A DNA stretch of 64,000 nt from CAJFUR01 sp904420575. GTDB taxonomy: Bacteria; Actinomycetota; Coriobacteriia; Coriobacteriales; Eggerthellaceae. The stretch spans positions 2,914,001-2,978,000 of the forward strand of contig OZ221973.1 in assembly GCA_965119745.1 (NCBI GenBank), given 5' to 3'. Positions 16,240 through 25,213 of the stretch are shown here, piece by piece; position 1 is the stretch's first letter; each line of letters opens with the position of its first letter. Position numbers and translations under genes: made by a program. The notes below the pieces were generated by a model that saw only the letters and a program-made list of their open reading frames with translations, did not search any database and was not told where the DNA came from.

Positions 16240-18000
16240 CTACTTCCCCGCCGCGGCGTTCTCGCCCGCCACCTTGCCGTAGTACATGGCCATGCAATGG
16301 CTCGTGCCGGACAGCTTGAAGGGGTACTTCACGGCGAAGCGGTCGCCTTGCGCGTTGCCGGACACGTAAAGGCCGGGGATCACCTCGTGGTCGGTGTCGA
16401 GCACGTGCGCCTCCTCGTCGGAAGACAGGCCGCCCATGGTGCACAGGCACAGGCCCATGCCCATGCGCTGCGCGTAGAAGGGGCCGTCCTGCACGGGCCA
16501 CAGGTACTTCGCCTTCTTCCCGAAGTCCTCGTCCACGCCGGCAGCGCACAACTCGTTGTAGCGCTCGACCGATTTGACGGCCTCTTCGGCGTCCATGCCT
16601 TCGATGCTTTCGAACAGCTCCTTCAAGGTCGCGCCCTTGAAGATGACGCCGTCGCCCACGCGCGCGTCCATCTCCTGCAGAGACGAGGCGAAGGTGTTGA
16701 TGCATTGCGGCGCCTGTTCGTCGAAGTGGGCGTCGAACACCATGAAGGCCTTTTTCTGCGGCTGTTTCTCGAAGGCGAACTCGCACTCGGTGGCGGCCAC
16801 GTCCTCGTTCTGGAAGCGCTTGCCGTTGTAGTTCAGGCGCAGCAGGGGGCCGGTGAAGCCCATGGACACGCTTTGGTCGCCGTTGTCGCCCGGGCCGCCC
16901 ATCACGTGGATCATCGGCGCCTGGTACTGGCTGAAGCCGGCATTCGCCCAATAGCCCAAGGGATACACGTCGCCCGTGTTGGTGAGGTTGCCTTCCACGT
17001 CCATGTTCGGCCAGGGGTTGAAGTTGCCGTTCTCCACCACGTGAGGATAGAAGAAGTTCATGATGTCGGGGTTGGACGCCCCGTCGCCCATGGAGCACAC
17101 GACGCCCTTGGCCGCGTTGACCTTCTTGTACTTGCCGGTTTCGGCATTGCGCACGTAGGCCCCCACCACGCGGCCGGAGCCGTCCTTGACGACCTGCTCG
17201 CCGAAATGGCCGTAGTACGCCACGGCGCCGGCCGCCTCGGCCTTGGCCACGTTGTTGTCCAGGATGGCCTGATGGTCGGAAAAGCTGAGGTTCTCGGGAT
17301 AGGCGGCCTGGTTCTCGTTCTCGTAGTCGATGCTGGGGTCGGACATGCTGGTCACGTTGACGGGATGGTTCGGGTCGGGTTCGCCCATCATCGGGTTGCC
17401 GCCCATCACCTCGCCGGGCCCGGGCACGTAGCAGTCGCCGCCTTCGATCCACCAGTCGACCGCCTCGGTGTGGTGGTACAGCCATTTGCGCACGATGGAC
17501 TGGTTGGTTATCTGGGAGCAGTCGTTGAACTCGTGCTCGAACACCTTTTCCAGGTCGAAGTCGGCCTTGAGCCCCAAACGTTCCGATAGCGAGCCGTTCA
17601 CATAGGCGTACTGGCTCGAACGGCACTGGGGCGTGGCCCCTTTCTCGAAGCCCACGGTCTTCGCGCCCGCCTCGGCCGCCGCACGGAACGCGGCCACGCC
17701 CGACACGCCCAGCCCGATGACGCACACGTCGCAGTCGATCTCCTCCTCCACCATGTCGTCGGCGATGGCCGGCGGCTCGGCAGCCCATGGGTACTCCTGG
17801 CCGTTGGGTGCCAGGGCCTTGGCGGCTGCGCCCTCGGCAGCGCCCGCGTCCGACCCTCCCGCAGCACCCGATGCCTGCGTTTGCGGCGCGCAGCCCGCCA
17901 AGGCCGCGCCGGCCCCCAAGGCCGCCATGCCGCCGAGCGTGAGGAAGCCGCGCCGGGAGAGGCCCGGCGCCAAAGGCGCCTTCTGGTTCTTGTTGCTCAT
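16240..18000 (-). CDS. Tat-exported FAD-dependent reductase, lipoprotein type
   Basis: 586 residues. Twin-arginine signal LSRRGFLTLGG ending in a lipobox (LAGC), so it should be folded in the cytoplasm, exported by Tat and anchored by lipid. FAD motif CVIGLGVSGVAAFRAAAEAG near residue 85. The C-terminus has GMGLCLCTMGGLSSDEEAHV and PFKLSGTSHCMAMYYGKVAG, where flavocytochrome c-type proteins bind the flavin. The ATG at 18000 has GGAGGGAAC before it. It has no cytochrome partner next to it, but a membrane LuxR regulator is divergently encoded 253 nt away (18254). This pairing suggests substrate-induced expression. Substrate unknown. Confidence 0.9.
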   Translation of the reverse strand: MSNKNQKAPLAPGLSRRGFLTLGGMAALGAGAALAGCAPQTQASGAAGGSDAGAAEGAAAKALAPNGQEYPWAAEPPAIADDMVEEEIDCDVCVIGLGVSGVAAFRAAAEAGAKTVGFEKGATPQCRSSQYAYVNGSLSERLGLKADFDLEKVFEHEFNDCSQITNQSIVRKWLYHHTEAVDWWIEGGDCYVPGPGEVMGGNPMMGEPDPNHPVNVTSMSDPSIDYENENQAAYPENLSFSDHQAILDNNVAKAEAAGAVAYYGHFGEQVVKDGSGRVVGAYVRNAETGKYKKVNAAKGVVCSMGDGASNPDIMNFFYPHVVENGNFNPWPNMDVEGNLTNTGDVYPLGYWANAGFSQYQAPMIHVMGGPGDNGDQSVSMGFTGPLLRLNYNGKRFQNEDVAATECEFAFEKQPQKKAFMVFDAHFDEQAPQCINTFASSLQEMDARVGDGVIFKGATLKELFESIEGMDAEEAVKSVERYNELCAAGVDEDFGKKAKYLWPVQDGPFYAQRMGMGLCLCTMGGLSSDEEAHVLDTDHEVIPGLYVSGNAQGDRFAVKYPFKLSGTSHCMAMYYGKVAGENAAAGK

Positions 18001-18253
18001 GTTCCCTCCTTCAGGACGATGGTGCGGAAACGCCTCTCGCATTCCCTTTGCAACGCTTTCACGGTACGGCGCAGACGGCCCCGGAGCCATCACCGCCCCG
18101 TGTGAAGGGCATCACCGCGATGCGGTATTTTTGGGCAACCCCTGTTCGGGCGCGTTTCAAAGGCCGCCCTCGTGCGTTTCGGGCCGCGCGAGGGCGCGAA
18201 GAAGGAGTACAATGGGGTTTCCTTTGGGGAGGGAACCGGCGGGAGGGCGGACG

Positions 18254-19753
18254 ATGGCGAACGACACGTACCTGGACAGGCTGAGCGCGCAGCCCGCCAT
18301 CCGCTTCTGCCCGTCGCTCCTCCTGCTCGCCGCCTTCCTGGCTTCGGCGCCCCTGTACCCGCCCAATTCGCGGCTCATGCTGCGTTTCGCTCCCGACGCC
18401 TCCCCCGCCAGCGACTTCCTGTTCGCGATGATGCTCGCCTGTTTCGCCGCCGCGTTCTTCGTGCTGATCCTCTCCGCGAAGAACCCTCGCTGGGAAGGCT
18501 TCCAGACCGGCCGCCAGCGGATCGTCGCGACGGTCGGTGCCTGCGCGTACGGCTGCCTGCAGGTGGCGCTCTGGGTGCTGCTCGCGGCCGGCTGCAAAAG
18601 CGCCGTGCTGTTCGCCGTGCTGGGCGTGGCGTCGGGCCTGTGCATCGTCCCCGTCGTCATGCATTGGGTGCGGCTGTACGCCATGGACTTCCGCAGCGTG
18701 ATGTTCTACGGGTCGCTGGCCTGCGCCGCCTCTTCGGCGATGGGCTGGATCGCCACGATGCTGCCCGATGCGGCCGTCGTCGTGGTGGAGGCCGCGCTCG
18801 CCCTGGCGGGCTCGGTGGCGCCCCTGCTGTTCGGCAGGGCCCCGGCGGCCGGCCGGGAAGAGGGCGGCGCGGCGTGCGCGCAAGAGGCGCCCGGAGGCGA
18901 GGCGGGCACCGGCCTCGCATCGTCCCTGAGGTCGTTTCTCTCGGTCGTCTGGGTTCCGCTTTTGGGTTTTCTGATCTGCACGTTCATGATGGCGGCCTAC
19001 TCGTTCGACACGGGCGGGCAGGTTGCCCAGAGCGAGTACGCGGGCGGCATCGTGGCGTCCGCCGTCGTGATCGCCCTGTGCATGCTGCGCCTGAAGAACT
19101 CGCTCGTCGTGCTGGTCGACCGCCTGGTGGTGCCGGCGTGCGTGGCCGCGAGCATCGTCCTCGGCGGCTTCCCTGCCGGAACGCCGCTGTTCATTGCCGG
19201 CGCCATGCTGGTGTACGTGCCGCTCATCCTGCTGGCGCTGTTCGCGCTTTCCTCGCTCGCGGCCATGGCGGCGGCCGGGGAGCTTCCCTTGCCCTTCGTG
19301 TTCGCGGCCGCCTTCCTGCTCAGCTGCGTAGCGTCGCTTCTGGGCATGTCGGTCCAGGTGAACGTGCCGCCAGGCGAGAACCTGGGGCCGTTTCTGTGGG
19401 TCATGCTCTCCGTGTACTTCGGCATCGTGGTCGTGCACCTGGGCTACGTGTCCTGGAGGCAGGCATGCTCGGCCGACGATCCCGGAGCGCCGGCCGACGA
19501 TGCCTCGACGACCCAGGCAGAGACGCTGCAGGCCCTGCAGCGCGGCCGCATCCAGGCGCTCGCCGACGCGCATGCGCTCACCAAGCGTGAGCAGGAGATC
19601 CTTCGCTACCTGAGCCTGGGCTACGGGTCGGCCTACATCTCCAAGACGCTCTTCATCTCCGACAACACCGCGCGCACCCACATGCGCAACATCTACCGCA
19701 AGCTGGGCATCGGCTCGCGCGAGGAGCTGCTGTCGCTGGTGAACGGCCTGTAG
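18254..19753 (+). CDS. LuxR-family regulator with multi-span membrane sensor domain
   Basis: 499 residues. Residues about 18-410 contain roughly a dozen hydrophobic spans with a short Ala/Gly/Glu-rich cytoplasmic loop in the middle. The C-terminal 65 residues are a LuxR helix-turn-helix: LTKREQEILRYLSLG, then ISKTLFISDNTARTHMRNIY. One-component regulators of this design are abundant in Eggerthellaceae beside exported reductases. The start at 18254 is preceded by GGGAGGGCGG. It is divergent from the reductase at 16240-18000, which it most likely activates. The signal is unknown. Confidence 0.9.
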   Translation: MANDTYLDRLSAQPAIRFCPSLLLLAAFLASAPLYPPNSRLMLRFAPDASPASDFLFAMMLACFAAAFFVLILSAKNPRWEGFQTGRQRIVATVGACAYGCLQVALWVLLAAGCKSAVLFAVLGVASGLCIVPVVMHWVRLYAMDFRSVMFYGSLACAASSAMGWIATMLPDAAVVVVEAALALAGSVAPLLFGRAPAAGREEGGAACAQEAPGGEAGTGLASSLRSFLSVVWVPLLGFLICTFMMAAYSFDTGGQVAQSEYAGGIVASAVVIALCMLRLKNSLVVLVDRLVVPACVAASIVLGGFPAGTPLFIAGAMLVYVPLILLALFALSSLAAMAAAGELPLPFVFAAAFLLSCVASLLGMSVQVNVPPGENLGPFLWVMLSVYFGIVVVHLGYVSWRQACSADDPGAPADDASTTQAETLQALQRGRIQALADAHALTKREQEILRYLSLGYGSAYISKTLFISDNTARTHMRNIYRKLGIGSREELLSLVNGL

Positions 19754-20010
19754 GGCGCCTCTTAGCTGCACAGGTGCTGCTTCTTCGCCGACCGCGCCGC
19801 ATGGGCGTCGGAAGGCGGTTAAGCCCTGCATGACCTGCAAGCAACCCGTGAAGAAACGCCCGGCGCGCCCCTTTGCCGTCCAGTATCGGTATAATGGTCG
19901 CATCATCCTTCGAGATCTTGAGACACGGGACGCGGCCGCCTTTCGCCTGCACGCCGAAGGCCGGCCGCCTGCCGGACCGGTTCACGCGAAAGACAAGGAG
20001 CCCCACGCCC

Positions 20011-21492
20011 ATGCGCCAAGGATTCGACAACGACAAGTACATCGCGCTGCAAGCCGAGCACATCCGCAACCGCATCGACCAGTTCGGCGGGAAGCTGTAC
20101 CTGGAATTCGGCGGGAAGCTGTTCGACGACTACCACGCCGCGCGCGTGCTGCCCGGCTTCGAGCCCGACTCCAAGATCCGCATGCTCAAGCAGCTGGTGG
20201 ACGACGTGGAGATCATCGTCGTCATCAACGCGAACGACATCGAGAAGAGCAAGCAGCGCGGCGATTTGGGCATCACGTACGACGACGACGTGCTGCGGCT
20301 CATGGACATCTTCCGCGGCATGGGCTTTCTGGTGGGGAGCGTGGTGGTGACCCACTACGCGGGCCAGCCCGACGCCGACGCGTTCCGCCGCCGCCTGGCG
20401 TCGCTCGGCATCACCTGCTACGTGCATCCGCCCATCCACGGCTATCCGTACGACATCGACCACATCGTGAGCGACGAGGGATTCGGCAAGAACGAGTACG
20501 TGGAGACGAGCCGCCCACTGGTGGTGGTGACCGCGCCCGGCCCCGGGTCCGGCAAGATGGCCACGTGCCTCTCGCAGCTCTACCACGAGCACAAGCGCGG
20601 CATAGCGGCCGGCTATGCCAAGTACGAGACGTTCCCCATCTGGAACCTGCCGCTGAAGCACCCGGTGAACATCGCCTACGAGGCGGCCACGGTCGACCTG
20701 GACGACGTGAACACCATCGACCCCTTCCACCTGGAAGCCTACGGCGAGACCACCGTCAACTACAACCGCGACGTGGAGACGTTCCCCGTGCTGAAGGCCA
20801 TGATGGAGCGCATCTCCGGGACCAGCCCCTATCAGTCCCCCACCGACATGGGCGTGAACATGGCGGGCCTCGCCATCGTCGACGACGACGTGGTGCGCGA
20901 GGCGGCCAAGAGGGAGATCGTGCGCCGCTACTTCCAGACGGCGGTGGAGGTGCGCCGCACCGGCGTGGGCGAGGACCAGGTGGAGAAGCTGGAGCTGCTG
21001 ATGAACCAGGCCGGCGTTTCGGTCAGCCACTCCCCCGCGCGCTCGGCCGCGCTGCTGAAGGAGGAGACCACGGGCGGCCCGGCCGGCGCCATGGTGCTGC
21101 CCGACGGCACCGTGGTGACGGGCAAGACCTCCACGCTGCTCGGCGCCGCCTCGTCGCTCATCATGAACGCGCTCAAGGGCGTGTCCGGGGTGGACAGCGA
21201 GATAGACGTCATCAGCGACGCGGCCATCGAGCCCATCTGCCACCTGAAGACCGACTGCCTGCACAGCTCCAACCCGCGCCTGCACTCCGACGAGACGCTG
21301 ATCGCGCTCTCCATCAGCTCGGCGACCGACCCGCTGGCCGCGCGCCTCATCGAGCACGTGGAAGACCTGCGCGGCTGCGACGCGTTCTTCAGCGTCATCA
21401 TATCGGCGACCGACGAGAAGCTCTACCGCACACTCGGTATCAACGTGTGCTGCGAGCCGAAGTACGAGCAGCACCGCTACTACCACAAGTAA
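20011..21492 (+). CDS. DUF1846 family protein, function unknown
   Basis: 493 residues, the normal length for DUF1846. No signal peptide, so cytoplasmic. A glycine-rich P-loop-like motif APGPGSGK (about 175-182) sits after a conserved Tyr/His-rich block (THYAGQPDADAFRRRL, HPPIHGYPYD). The conserved C-terminus SDETLIALSISSATDPLAA is intact. The ATG at 20011 is used because AAGGAG lies upstream and homologous proteins begin near here. Family members occur in many anaerobes and actinobacteria with no agreed role. A TATAAT hexamer lies near 19892 but lacks a well-placed -35. The gene ends in a hairpin-rich convergent region. Confidence 0.85.
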   Translation: MRQGFDNDKYIALQAEHIRNRIDQFGGKLYLEFGGKLFDDYHAARVLPGFEPDSKIRMLKQLVDDVEIIVVINANDIEKSKQRGDLGITYDDDVLRLMDIFRGMGFLVGSVVVTHYAGQPDADAFRRRLASLGITCYVHPPIHGYPYDIDHIVSDEGFGKNEYVETSRPLVVVTAPGPGSGKMATCLSQLYHEHKRGIAAGYAKYETFPIWNLPLKHPVNIAYEAATVDLDDVNTIDPFHLEAYGETTVNYNRDVETFPVLKAMMERISGTSPYQSPTDMGVNMAGLAIVDDDVVREAAKREIVRRYFQTAVEVRRTGVGEDQVEKLELLMNQAGVSVSHSPARSAALLKEETTGGPAGAMVLPDGTVVTGKTSTLLGAASSLIMNALKGVSGVDSEIDVISDAAIEPICHLKTDCLHSSNPRLHSDETLIALSISSATDPLAARLIEHVEDLRGCDAFFSVIISATDEKLYRTLGINVCCEPKYEQHRYYHK

Positions 21493-21606
21493 GGCAAGGG
21501 CTGCGGGGAGGCTGGCCCCTGGCTCCACGCATGGTGCCACCAGGCCAGGGGTCGCCCGCGGGGCCGTTGCCCGGGCGCCCCCCCGGGTCGCCCTCCCGGG
21601 CACCCA

Positions 21607-21661
21607 ATTGTCGCCCCAAGAATGCGCCTCAGAAATTGAGGCGCATTCTTGGGGCGACAAT
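21607..21661. repeat. Perfect 25-bp inverted repeat with 5-nt loop
   Basis: Arms 21607-21631 and 21637-21661 are exact complements; the left arm begins ATTGTCGCCCCAAGAATGCG. It lies between convergent genes (DUF1846 protein and small LuxR). A weaker CCCCTGGC/GCCAGGGG hairpin lies about 80 nt upstream. There is no T-run, so it is either an unusual bidirectional terminator or a dispersed hairpin repeat. Confidence 0.92.
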
Positions 21662-21769
21662 ATGCATGGCGAAATTGGTAGTCGCGAAAACGGGCACGAA
21701 GCCGTCAGTCCCCCGGCCGCCCTGCCGTCAGCTCGCACCGTCGTCCGACGCGCGTCGGACGACCTCGAC

Positions 21770-22366
21770 CTAGGCGGGCGTGCGGCGGGAAGGGCTTGGC
21801 ATCTCCGAAAGGGTTTCCAGCAGCTCGGCCTTGCCGCTGACGCCGGTCTTGCGGTAGAGGTTGCGCAGGTGCGTCTTCACCGTGTCGTTCGACACGTACA
21901 GCTGGCGCGCCATCTCGGAGCGGGTCTTGCCCTCCAGCAACAGGCCGAGCAGCTCCTCTTCGCGGCGCGTGAGGTCGAAGGCGCGTGCGGCGCGGGCGCA
22001 GCGCTGTTCGATGGAGTCCTCGTTTTCGCGATAGCGCTCGACGAGCGCACGCAGACGGGCCAGACGCTCGCGCTCGGCCGCCTCGCCCAAACGCCACGAC
22101 CGCGCAAGCGGACGTCCTGCAGCGAAGGACGCCAAGCACAGCAAGGTGGCGAAAGACGCGGCTGCAAGCGTGCCGCATCCTTGTGTGAGCGCCAGGCATC
22201 CGATGACGGCGGCGGCGAACGCCAGCGACCAGCACAGCGCCAGGCGCGTCTCGGCACGCGAAGGATCGTCGGCGAAGGCGGCACGGGCCACATGCACGCA
22301 GCTTGTGGCGAACACCGCAGCCGTCGCGCACAAAACGACGGCCGTCGCCACCGCTTCCATCCACAT
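21770..22366 (-). CDS. Small LuxR-type regulator with two or three membrane spans
   Basis: About 198 residues. Hydrophobic N-terminal half (spans near 5-28, 42-62 and 65-85), a charged linker (RLGEAAERERLARLRALVER), and a C-terminal LuxR DNA-binding domain: LTRREEELLGLLLEG, then MARQLYVSNDTVKTHLRNLYRK. It is much shorter than the three ~460-500-residue LuxR sensors elsewhere in the window. The ATG at 22366 has GAGGG upstream; a GTG at 22372 is also possible. It is divergent from the ABC transporter operon, whose promoter has a palindrome just ahead of its -35, as expected for a LuxR-type activator site. I infer that it regulates that operon. Confidence 0.85.
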   Translation of the reverse strand: MWMEAVATAVVLCATAAVFATSCVHVARAAFADDPSRAETRLALCWSLAFAAAVIGCLALTQGCGTLAAASFATLLCLASFAAGRPLARSWRLGEAAERERLARLRALVERYRENEDSIEQRCARAARAFDLTRREEELLGLLLEGKTRSEMARQLYVSNDTVKTHLRNLYRKTGVSGKAELLETLSEMPSPSRRTPA

Positions 22367-22669
22367 GGGCACCCTCGCTTTCCGCTTGCGCTTTCCCTGC
22401 CCCGACGTATGCCGGCTGGAGCCCGGCCACGCGGGTTCCGCTCGCCGGGCGTTCCGTCTCCCAGGCGTTTCGACGGTTCGGGATTCCGTCCTTCAGGCCC
22501 TCTGTTCTCCGGACGTTTCGCCCATTGCAGTCAGGCCTGGCCTTGGCGGACCTTTCTTTTCTCTCGGTCCCCATGATATACCTTGCGCCTGGCTCGTGCG
22601 AGCGCACATCGGGCACCGGCCTTTCCACCAAAGCGCCGCCGCATGAGTTTTCCCTGATCATAGGGTCTG

Positions 22670-22685
22670 GGTGAGATAATTCACC
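22670..22685. promoter_or_regulatory. Operator 1: GGTGAGATAATTCACC
   Basis: 16-bp palindrome with two central mismatches, followed by GTTG. It is almost identical to operator 2 at 29291-29306, including the GTTG. It ends one base before the predicted -35, the usual position for an activator that contacts RNA polymerase. Confidence 0.78.
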
Positions 22686-22686
22686 G

Positions 22687-22716
22687 TTGCCCTCGGCACT
22701 GGAGCGAAGCTACGCT
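22687..22716 (+). promoter_or_regulatory. Predicted promoter of the ABC transporter operon
   Basis: -35 TTGCCC (22687-22692), an 18-nt spacer, -10 TACGCT (22711-22716). Both boxes are weak, which fits a promoter that needs an activator bound at the adjacent palindrome. Confidence 0.5.
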
Positions 22717-22969
22717 TGCCTTGTTCGGCGCGCCGAGGGCAGCTGCGGCTCCCGGCGCGCGGGAATTGCGCCATGATCTCGCCCAGAGTGCCGCCCGCCA
22801 CGTGGGCGTCTCGGAGCCTGCGGGAACCGAACAGAACCCTTCGATGCGGCTCGAGCCCTGACGAGACTGGATCCGAGACCCCTTCCCTCGGCCCGCCTCG
22901 CGAGCAGGTACCTGAAGGGAGGGGGCGACCGAAACGCCATCGACCATATCGGACAGGACGCATCCGCAC

Positions 22970-23818
22970 ATGAAACAACGACCGATCACCGTGTTCGCTT
23001 TTCTGGCGCCCAGCCTCGTGGGACTGACGGTCTTTTTCCTCGTGCCGTTTCTGGACGTGGTGCGCCGGTCGTTCCTTTCGGCTTCGGGCGAGCGGTTCGC
23101 AGGATGGGACAACTACGCGGCGGTGCTGGGCAACGAGGCGTTCTTGCTGGCGGCAGGCAACACCGCGAAGTTCATGCTGGCATGCATCCCCGTGCTGCTG
23201 GCCCTGTCTTTGGCCTTGGCGCTGGCCGTGCGCGAAAGCACGCCGTTCCGGCGGCTCGCGAAGACGGCGCTTCTGGTGCCTTGCGCCGTGCCCGTGTACG
23301 CCGCGGCGCTTCTCGCCGGCCTGGCCTTCGATGCGCGCGGCATGGTGAACGGCGTGCTGGCTGCGTGGAACGTGCATCCCGTGGCGTGGCTGACCTCCGA
23401 CGCCGCTTTCTGGGTGTTGGTGGCCAGCTACGTCTGGCGCAACCTGGGCTACTGCGTGGTCCTGTGGCTGGCGGCGCTTTCCTGCATTCCCGAACATGTC
23501 TTCGAGGCCGCACGCATCGACGGCGCACGGCCAGCGACCGTTCTGCGCCGTGTGACCCTTCCCTTGGCGGGGCCGTCGGTTCCCGTGGTTTCGGTGCTGG
23601 CCGTGGTCAATGCGTTCAAGGTGTACCGCGAGGCCTATCTGGTGGCAGGGAACTACCCTCACGAAAGCATGTATCTGCTGCCCCATCTGTTCAACAACTG
23701 GTTCGCCAGCCTTTCTTTGGAAAAGCTGGCAGCAGGAAGCGTGCTTCTGGCGCTGACGCTGCTGGTCTTCATATGCGTGCTGTTCCTCGCATGGAACAGC
23801 CAGGACAGGGGGAAGTGA
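22970..23818 (+). CDS. ABC transporter permease, MalF/UgpA type
   Basis: 282 residues, six predicted spans, with the N-terminal signature FAFLAPSLVGLTVFFLVPFL of sugar-type (CUT1) permeases. The EAA loop that docks the ATPase is visible: EAARIDGARPATVLRRVTLP. It pairs with the next gene to form the membrane pore of an importer, probably for a carbohydrate or polyol phosphate. Its stop overlaps the next start (TGATG at 23816-23820). It is the first gene of a five-gene operon. Confidence 0.93.
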   Translation: MKQRPITVFAFLAPSLVGLTVFFLVPFLDVVRRSFLSASGERFAGWDNYAAVLGNEAFLLAAGNTAKFMLACIPVLLALSLALALAVRESTPFRRLAKTALLVPCAVPVYAAALLAGLAFDARGMVNGVLAAWNVHPVAWLTSDAAFWVLVASYVWRNLGYCVVLWLAALSCIPEHVFEAARIDGARPATVLRRVTLPLAGPSVPVVSVLAVVNAFKVYREAYLVAGNYPHESMYLLPHLFNNWFASLSLEKLAAGSVLLALTLLVFICVLFLAWNSQDRGK

Positions 23819-24699
23819 TGGCGAGCGAACGCGGTCGCAAGGGTTCTGGCCTTCGCAGGCTGCCGGCGTCGCTGTTGCTGGGAGCGGCGGTGTTCGCCGC
23901 ATGCTTCCCTCTGATCGTTTTGGCAGCCGGATCGCTCATGGACGCCGCAGAGCTGGCGACGGTTCTGGGCGGCGCGGCGGACGGCGGGAACGCAAGCGGG
24001 TTTGCGTGCGTGCCCCTGTTTCCCGGCCATCCCGCTCTTTCGTCGTACGCGGGCGTGCTGCTGGACGAGCCCGCTTTTCACGTGCTCTTCCGGAACTCGG
24101 CCACCGTCACGGCGTGCGTGCTGGCGGGGCAGATGCTGGCAGCCACGCCCGCGGCATGGGCCTTGGCCCGGTTCCGCTTCCCCGGCAGAAACGCGCTCTT
24201 CTTTGTGTACGTGCTGTTGATGGCGCTCCCCTTTCAGGCGGTCATGTTGCCGAACTACCTGGTGGCGAGCGCGCTTGGACTGGACGGCTCCCTGCTTGCC
24301 GTCATCCTGCCCGGCGCGTTCGCCGCGCTGCCCGTCTTCGTCATGCGGCATTTCTTCGCCGGCATCCCCGACCATGTGGTGGAGGCGGCGCGGCTGGACG
24401 GAGCGGGCGAGGCGCGCGTGTTCCTGCGCATCGGCGTGCCGTTGGGGGCGCCCGGCCTCATGGCCGCGCTGGTGCTGGACTTCTTCGAGTATTGGAACCT
24501 GGTGGAGCAGCCGCTCGCCTTCCTGCACGACCCGGCGCTGTGGCCCCTTTCCCTGTTCCAGCCGGCCGCCACCGCCGAGAACATGGGGCTGCTGTTCGCC
24601 TCCGCGGCCATAGCCGCCGTGCCGGCCGTGCTGGTGTTCCTCATGGGGAAAGACCACTTGGCGGCAGGCATTGCCGCCACCACGAGAAAGGACGCCTGA
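23818..24699 (+). CDS. ABC transporter permease, MalG/UgpE type
   Basis: 293 residues with six predicted spans. MalG-type features are a large external loop after the first span, the segment NYLVASALGLDGSLLAVILP, and the EAA loop EAARLDGAGEARVFLRIGVP. The ATG at 23818 overlaps the stop of the first permease by one base, with GGGGGAAG upstream, so the two subunits are made together. Substrate cannot be deduced. Eggerthellaceae are mostly non-saccharolytic, so a sugar is only one possibility. Confidence 0.93.
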   Translation: MASERGRKGSGLRRLPASLLLGAAVFAACFPLIVLAAGSLMDAAELATVLGGAADGGNASGFACVPLFPGHPALSSYAGVLLDEPAFHVLFRNSATVTACVLAGQMLAATPAAWALARFRFPGRNALFFVYVLLMALPFQAVMLPNYLVASALGLDGSLLAVILPGAFAALPVFVMRHFFAGIPDHVVEAARLDGAGEARVFLRIGVPLGAPGLMAALVLDFFEYWNLVEQPLAFLHDPALWPLSLFQPAATAENMGLLFASAAIAAVPAVLVFLMGKDHLAAGIAATTRKDA

Positions 24700-24700
24700 C

Positions 24701-25213
24701 ATGCGGACAAGACGGGCGGCCGGCGTGGCGCTGTTCGCGTTCTTCGTTGCCATGGCCTGCTTCGGCATGCTTTCACGCGCCATCGACGACGCGAGCGTGG
24801 CCCGGGTGAGCGTGGTCCGCGCGGCACCACAGGCCCTTGCGGGCGCCACGGGAGAAATGCCAGACGAACCGGCGGCGGAGGGCGAACCGGTGGCTGGCGC
24901 CGGCCAGGCAACTATCTCAGAAAACTGCTCCGGCGCGGCGGGCCAATCGGCGGCCCAGACCGCCTACCCCCTGTGCGTTCCTCTCGGCGCGGTGCAGGCG
25001 GACGGGCCGCAGCGCTACGTGTTCGCAATAGAGGAGCGCGCAGGGTTCTTGGGCCGGGAAACGGTGGCGCGCCGCGTGAACGTGACCGCGTTGGCGGCCG
25101 ACGAGCGCTTCGTCGCGCTGGCCGGAGGCGCATTATCCTCGCAGCAGAGCGTCGTCTCCGCGTCCACCCGCCCGCTTGTGGACGGCGACCGGATCCGGGT
25201 GCTCGATGCGTAG
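24701..25213 (+). CDS. Small membrane-anchored protein resembling the end domain of efflux adaptors
   Basis: 170 residues. An N-terminal membrane anchor (VALFAFFVAMACFGML), an Ala/Glu/Pro-rich linker, then a compact beta-rich segment. That segment, with CVPLGAVQADGPQRYVFAIE and a closing DGDRIRVL, resembles the membrane-proximal domain of HlyD/RND adaptor proteins. The coiled-coil and lipoyl parts of a full adaptor are absent. It starts one base after the permease stop and overlaps the next gene by 8 nt, so it belongs to the ABC operon. Its role there is unknown; it might link the importer to the wall or to its binding protein. Confidence 0.65.
   Translation: MRTRRAAGVALFAFFVAMACFGMLSRAIDDASVARVSVVRAAPQALAGATGEMPDEPAAEGEPVAGAGQATISENCSGAAGQSAAQTAYPLCVPLGAVQADGPQRYVFAIEERAGFLGRETVARRVNVTALAADERFVALAGGALSSQQSVVSASTRPLVDGDRIRVLDA

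Larger units (their letters stand above)
22367..22969. other. Divergent regulatory region between LuxR gene and ABC operon
   Basis: 603 nt without a credible gene. It holds the operator at 22670-22685, the promoter at 22687-22716, and a perfect 10-bp inverted repeat (22688-22697 with 22732-22741) spanning the promoter. The following ~240 nt before the first permease would be an unusually long leader. I found no T-box or known riboswitch core in it. Confidence 0.55.

Noticed and set aside
22720..22969. Long leader of the ABC operon as a riboswitch or T-box
   Set aside because: No T-box sequence and no recognised riboswitch core; only generic GC-rich stems.
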